From: CAIYRG01 sp964494505
GTDB taxonomy: Bacteria > Pseudomonadota > Alphaproteobacteria > Micropepsales > Micropepsaceae
Assembly: GCA_964494505.1 (NCBI GenBank)
Contig: CAZBRO010000001.1
Span: 186,001-250,000, forward strand
Reading direction: 5' to 3'
Length of the DNA stretch: 64,000 bases
Positions 36,101-42,100 of this stretch are shown here, in pieces. Positions within the stretch are counted from its first letter, which is position 1. The number at the start of each line of letters is the position of its first letter. The translations under genes and the position numbers were made by a program. The notes under the pieces were generated by a model. It was not told where the DNA came from and did not search any database. It was given only the letters and a program-made list of their open reading frames with translations.

Positions 36101-39100
36101 GCACGGCCGGCGGCATTGTTGCGGCCAGCTTTGGTGGCGGCAGCGTGAATGTCAGCGTGAACTCCATCGGCACCGTTGGTTCCTCGAACACCGGCAACGG
36201 CATCGACGCGGAAAGCAACGGGGGCAGCGTCACGGTGAATTCGACCGCGGCGACCATTCAGGGCGGCGGTTCGCCGTTCTCGTTCGTGAACGCAGGCATC
36301 TTTGCCGCGACTTCCGGCACTATCGATATCGGCGGCAACAGCGGAATCACCAGCCAATTCACGGCGGCGAACCTGCTGCATGCGGGCATCGACGTGGAAG
36401 GCGGTGATGGCGACATCAACGTCCGGACCGCAACCACGGCCAGCATGGCCGCGCTCGGTGGCGTTGCCGATTACGGCATTATCGTCAACGACTCGACCGG
36501 CGGTATTACGATTACTTCCGCGAGCCAGATCGGATCGGCAGCCAACGGCATCAATGTTGCAGGTATTTCCGCGACATCCTCGGGCTCCAACAGCACCGGG
36601 ATCAGCGTCACCAACACCGGCAATATCTGGGTCAACGGGGGCGACTTCACGAGCTACGGCATTCAGGCCGTCAATGCCGGTACCGGCACTGTCACTGTCG
36701 TCAATAGCGGCAACATCGACCCGGCGAGCTTCGGCATCGACGCGGAGAGCGGCGGCGACGTTAACGTGATCGACACGGGCACGATTCTCGCGGAGACGGG
36801 CGTGCGCGCGGCGAGCACCGGGGCAAGCAGCAACGTGACGGTGTTTGCCAATGGCGGCCTTGGGATCACCGGCACCATCGGCAACGGCATTGAAGCCACG
36901 ACCACGGGAAATGGCACCGTCACCGTTGGAACGCTCGGGACACCGATCAGTGTTGGCATCACGGGTGCCGCTAATGGCATTGCGGCCAGCGGCCACGGTG
37001 CGATCAACGTCTACACCATCAGCAACATCGCCGGTAATGGCGGCGTCGGCATCAGCGCGGTGAGTTCGGGTGAAGGCGGCAACGTCCTTGTCTATGCCGG
37101 CGGTACCGGGATCAACAGCGTGACCGGCCTTGACGGCGGCATCCTGGCGACGACCACGGGCGGCCACGATGTGACGGTGAATGCCTCGAACATGCCGCTC
37201 GTCAGCGCCACGTCCACCGGCCGGGGCATCGATGCGGAAAGCATCGGCGGCAACGTCACGGTGCTGTCGACGGTGACCACCATTCACGGCGGCACGACGA
37301 CCGGCGCTCTCACCAATGTGGGCATCTACGCATCCACCACGGGCTCCGGAAACATCAATATCGGCGGCGGCGCGGGCATCACCAGCCAGTTCACCGGCAT
37401 CACCGGCGCGAACAGCGCGGGTATCGATGCCCATGCGAATAACGGCTCGATCGCCATCCGCACCACGTCCAGCGCCACCATGGCGGCGCTGACAAACGCC
37501 GATTTCGGCATCAGGGCGGTAACCACGGGCGGTTCGATCACCGTCAATTCGGCCAGCCAAATCGGCAGCGCCGGTGTCGGCAACGGCGTCAACGTGGCCG
37601 GTATTTCCGCCAGCATCGCAGCCGAGGGCGGCGGGTCGATCCTGATCGACGACACCGGCACGAGTGCGATCTATGTCGACCACAATGCGGGCGGCAACGT
37701 CACGACCAATGCCGGCATCTATGCCAACTCGCTTGCCACCGGAAACGTGACGGTGGTGAACACCGCCATCATCGATCCGGCCGATTTCGGCATCTATGCC
37801 AATGGCCTCGGCAATGTGTCGGTGACCAACAGCAACAGCATCACCTCCGACACCGGCATCCATGCATCGACCACGGGTGCGAGCACCTCTGTGCTGGTGC
37901 GTGAGGAAGGTGCGGCCACCATCGTCGCGAACGGCAGCGCCGGAAGCACGGGCAACGGCATCGAGGCGGTCAGCATTGGCGGCAACATCACCGTCAGCGG
38001 CGTCGGCGGGGACAATTCCTTCCCGAGCTTCGATGACGGCGTTTCAGGCAGAATCAATGTGCTCGCCGGCAGCGTCGGCGCGGGCATCTCGGCCTTCTCG
38101 ACGACCGGCAGCATCTCGATTGCAACGCTCAACTCGGCGGCCATGGACGGCGCCGGACTGAACTACGGCATCCTGGCGCAGACCGGCGGCGGCGGCAGCA
38201 TCGCCATCACCTCTGCCAGCAACAATATCGGCCGCACCGACGACGGGCTGGGCGCGAACACGGCGGGCATCCACGCCAACATTACCAGCGGCTCGGGCAC
38301 GATCTCCATCGTGAACGGCAGTCTCAGCATCCCGAATTCGGGCCAGATCTTTGTCGATCATCAGGGCGGCGGCCTTGGCAATCACGACAATGCCGGCATC
38401 TACGCCAATTCGGCGGGCACCGGTCTGGTGACGGTTACCAACCACGGCGTGATCGACAATGTGGGCGGAATCGGTGTCGCGGCCCCTGCGATTTACGGCA
38501 TCTACGCCAATAGCGGCGGCGCCGTGATCGTCTCGACCGACAAGCAGATCAACGGCGATGTCGGCATTCACGCCTCATCGACCGGCGCGGCCGATGTAAC
38601 GGTGTACGATGATGTCGGCGGCATCATCAAAGCCGGCACCGCGGGTTCGCTCGCGGGCGGCAGCGGCATCGAAGCCTTCAGCAAGGGCGGGAACGTACTC
38701 GTGACCGGGCGGAGCCCGGACGGCGCGGGCGGCCTGACCCCGCCGCTCGGTATCGACAATGCGATCATCACGGCGGGCGCCCCGGCGTCCAGTTTCGGCA
38801 ACGGCACGTTCTTTGGCGGCGTCATTGCCCAGACCAATGGTGCGGGCAATGTCACCATCGCGGTCGCGGCGCTCCACACCGGCTTCCCGGCGGATACGTC
38901 GGGCGGAACGGTCACGGTCAACACCGCCGACCGCAATGCCGGCATTCTCGGCCAGGCCCAGAACGGCAATGTCACGATCACGGCAACCAGCAATCTGGCC
39001 GTCACGCCGCTCGTAACCGTGAACGTCGCCTCGGGAGCAGGCTCAACCGGCGCCAACAATTTGGGCATCGCGGGCCTCACGACCGGCAACGGCAATGTCG

Positions 39101-42100
39101 CGATCACGACCGGTGCGAATAACAAGGTCACCGTGTCGGGTGACAACAGCGCCGGCATCGTTGGTCTCAGCCAGGGTTCGGGCAACGTGACCGTTACGAC
39201 GTCGCTGGGAAGCGACATCACTGTCACCGCCAACACCAGCGGGGCGAACGAAGATCCGTCGTCCCTGCAGGGGAGCGTCGGCCTTGGCGGCTTCAGCGGC
39301 ACCGGCAACGTCACGGTGAATTCCAACAGCGAGATCAACGTCACCAACAACGCGCTCGGCCGGGTGCGGGGCATCGATGCCGAGATCAACCAGGAAGCTG
39401 CTACGGCGGGCGCCGGCAATATCGTGGTCGCCGAGACGGGCAACATCACGGTGACCGGAGGCGGCAATGCCAGCAGAGGCATCAACGCCGAAATCCTGAA
39501 CACGCTCGATACTGGCAACATCACGATAACTGCGGCGCCCACCGGCAATCTCACCAATACGATTACGGTCCTGAGCGGCGGTGACTCCACCGACGGCATC
39601 AATGCCGTCACCTTGGGTTCGGGCAGCGTCACCATCGGGACGGCGGCGAGCTTCATTCAGGACAAGTTCGTCGGCATCTCCGGCACCAACAGCACCGGCA
39701 TCAATGGCGGGACGACCTCGGGCCTGCTGACGATCAACAACGCGGCGACCGGTGACATGTCGGCGCTCGCCAATGCTCAGATCGGCATCGCCGGCAGTTC
39801 GACCACGGGCGGCATCGTGATCACCAACAACGCTCAGATCGGTTCGTCGGGCGTAGGCAATGGTGTCAATTTTGCCGGTATCTTTGCGAACTCTACCGGT
39901 GCGAATACGACCGGCATCACCATCAACAACACCGGGCTTATCTTCGTAGACGGCAGTGATGGCGCCCAATACGGCATTTATGCCAAGAACATCGGCACCG
40001 GCACGACCACGGTCAACAACAGTGGCGCTATCAGCATCACGAACGCTCAGTCGCCCCCGGATTTCGGCATCTTCGCTGAAAGCGGCGGCAACGTTGTCGT
40101 CAACGATTCGGCGGGCACGCTGGGCGGTACCGGTATCCACGCCGCAAGCACCGGTGGCGGATCGGTCGTCGTCACCTCGACCGGAAACGTGACGGGTACT
40201 GGCGGCTCCGGCGGCTCGGGCAACGGTATCGAGGGCAACGCCACAGGCAATGGTACGGTCACCATTGGAGTTTGCCCGGGTACGCCGGTTGCGAGCCCGG
40301 TCCATGGCGCCTTGAACGGCATCTATGCCACGGCCCAGAGCGACATCAGCATCTGCGTTGCCACCAATGTCACAGGCGACACCGGCTATGGCATCCTGGC
40401 GCAGAGCACCAGCCCCGGCGGCACCGTGACCATCAATGTGTCGAGTGGCACCATCAGCGGGGCCACGGGAGGCATCTCAGGCCAGACGGCCAATGCCAAC
40501 ACGGTCAACATCGCCTCGTCCGATGTCATCACCACCACCGGCGGCAATGGCCTTGAAGGGATCAGCGGCTCGGGCACGGTGAATATCGACTCGGTCGGCG
40601 CCTCGATCACGGCGCCGAACGACGGCATTCACGCTGTCACCACGGGTGCCATCAATATCGGCACATCGGCCCTTACACCGATCACCAGCACCTTCGTCGG
40701 CATGACCAATGCCGGCATCGAGGCAGTGGGTGGCACGGGCGCAATCACGATCCGCAACAGCGGCAGCATGGCCGGCCTCGCCAATGCGCTCTTCGGCATC
40801 CGGGCGACGAGCACGACGGGCAGCGTCACCATCACCAACACCGCCGCCATCGGCGCGACGGGAACCGGTAATGGCGTCAACTCGTCGGGCATCTCGGTCG
40901 ATACGACAAGCGGCGCGGTTGCCGTCACGAATAGCGGCGCCATCTGGTCCGAAGGAACCGGCATCCATGCCGGGATGAGCGGGGCCTCCACGAACACCAT
41001 GACGGTGCTCGACTCGGCCGATATCGTCGCAACCGGCGGCAGCGGCATCGAAGTGTTCGGAAACCTCACGACGGGCGCAGTCTCGGTCGGTACGGCTCTC
41101 AACCGCATCACCGGCAACATCACCGGCGGCTTGGCTACCGGTAACCTGACCTCTCAAGGCATCTGGGCGTCCGGCAGCGGCGATGTGAACGTCTACACCG
41201 GCAACATCACCGTCAGTGACACATCGACGGGCGGCGCCTCTTGGGCCATCCGTGCGCAGAGCGTGTCCGGCGGCAGCGGGACGGGCGGAGCGGTGGTTGT
41301 CGATACGCAGGGCGTCGATACGGCGCTGCGCGGAGGTATCCTTGCTTCGACCACCGGAACCGACTCGACCGATAGTGCGACCGTCACCACGGCGCGCGCG
41401 GTAACCGGCGCGGCAGGCACCGGCATCCAGGCGAGTTCGGTCAACGGCGCCACGACGGTCACGGCGAGCGGCAATGTCAGCGGCGCGGCGGGCGTGGGTA
41501 CGGGTGGCGGCATCGCCGTCGGGATTACCGGTACCGGCGCGGCTACGGTCACGACGCTTGCGGGCGCCACGGTGACCGGCGTCGGCGTTACCAACGGCAT
41601 CACCACGAGCACCACCAGTGGCGCGACGACCGTCAACACATCGGCGGGCGGCTTGGTCACGGGCGGCGCGAACGGCATCAATTCCACCAGCAGCGGCGGC
41701 AGCATCTCGATCACTTCGGGTGCCGTCACCGCGGCCGCGACCGGCATCTTCGCGAACACGACGACGAGCGGCACAGCCGGCGGCGTGACGGTGACCACCA
41801 ACGGTGCGGTCAGCGCCACGACAGGTCAGGGCATCAACGTCACCTCCGGCTCGGGCGGCTTCACGGTCACCCAGAACGCGGCGGTCACTTCGACCGGCAG
41901 CAACGGCATCAAGACAACCAATGTCGGGGCCACCGGAACCAACGTGATCAATGTGAATGCCGCGCTGAAGGGCCTTGGCAACTCGACCTCGACCGCCGTT
42001 GTCGACATGACGACGGCCTCGGGCGGGCTGACCACGCTCAACATCTCGGCGGCTGGCGTCGTCACCTCGACTTCGGCCACGGCGGCGCTGCAGAACGCCG

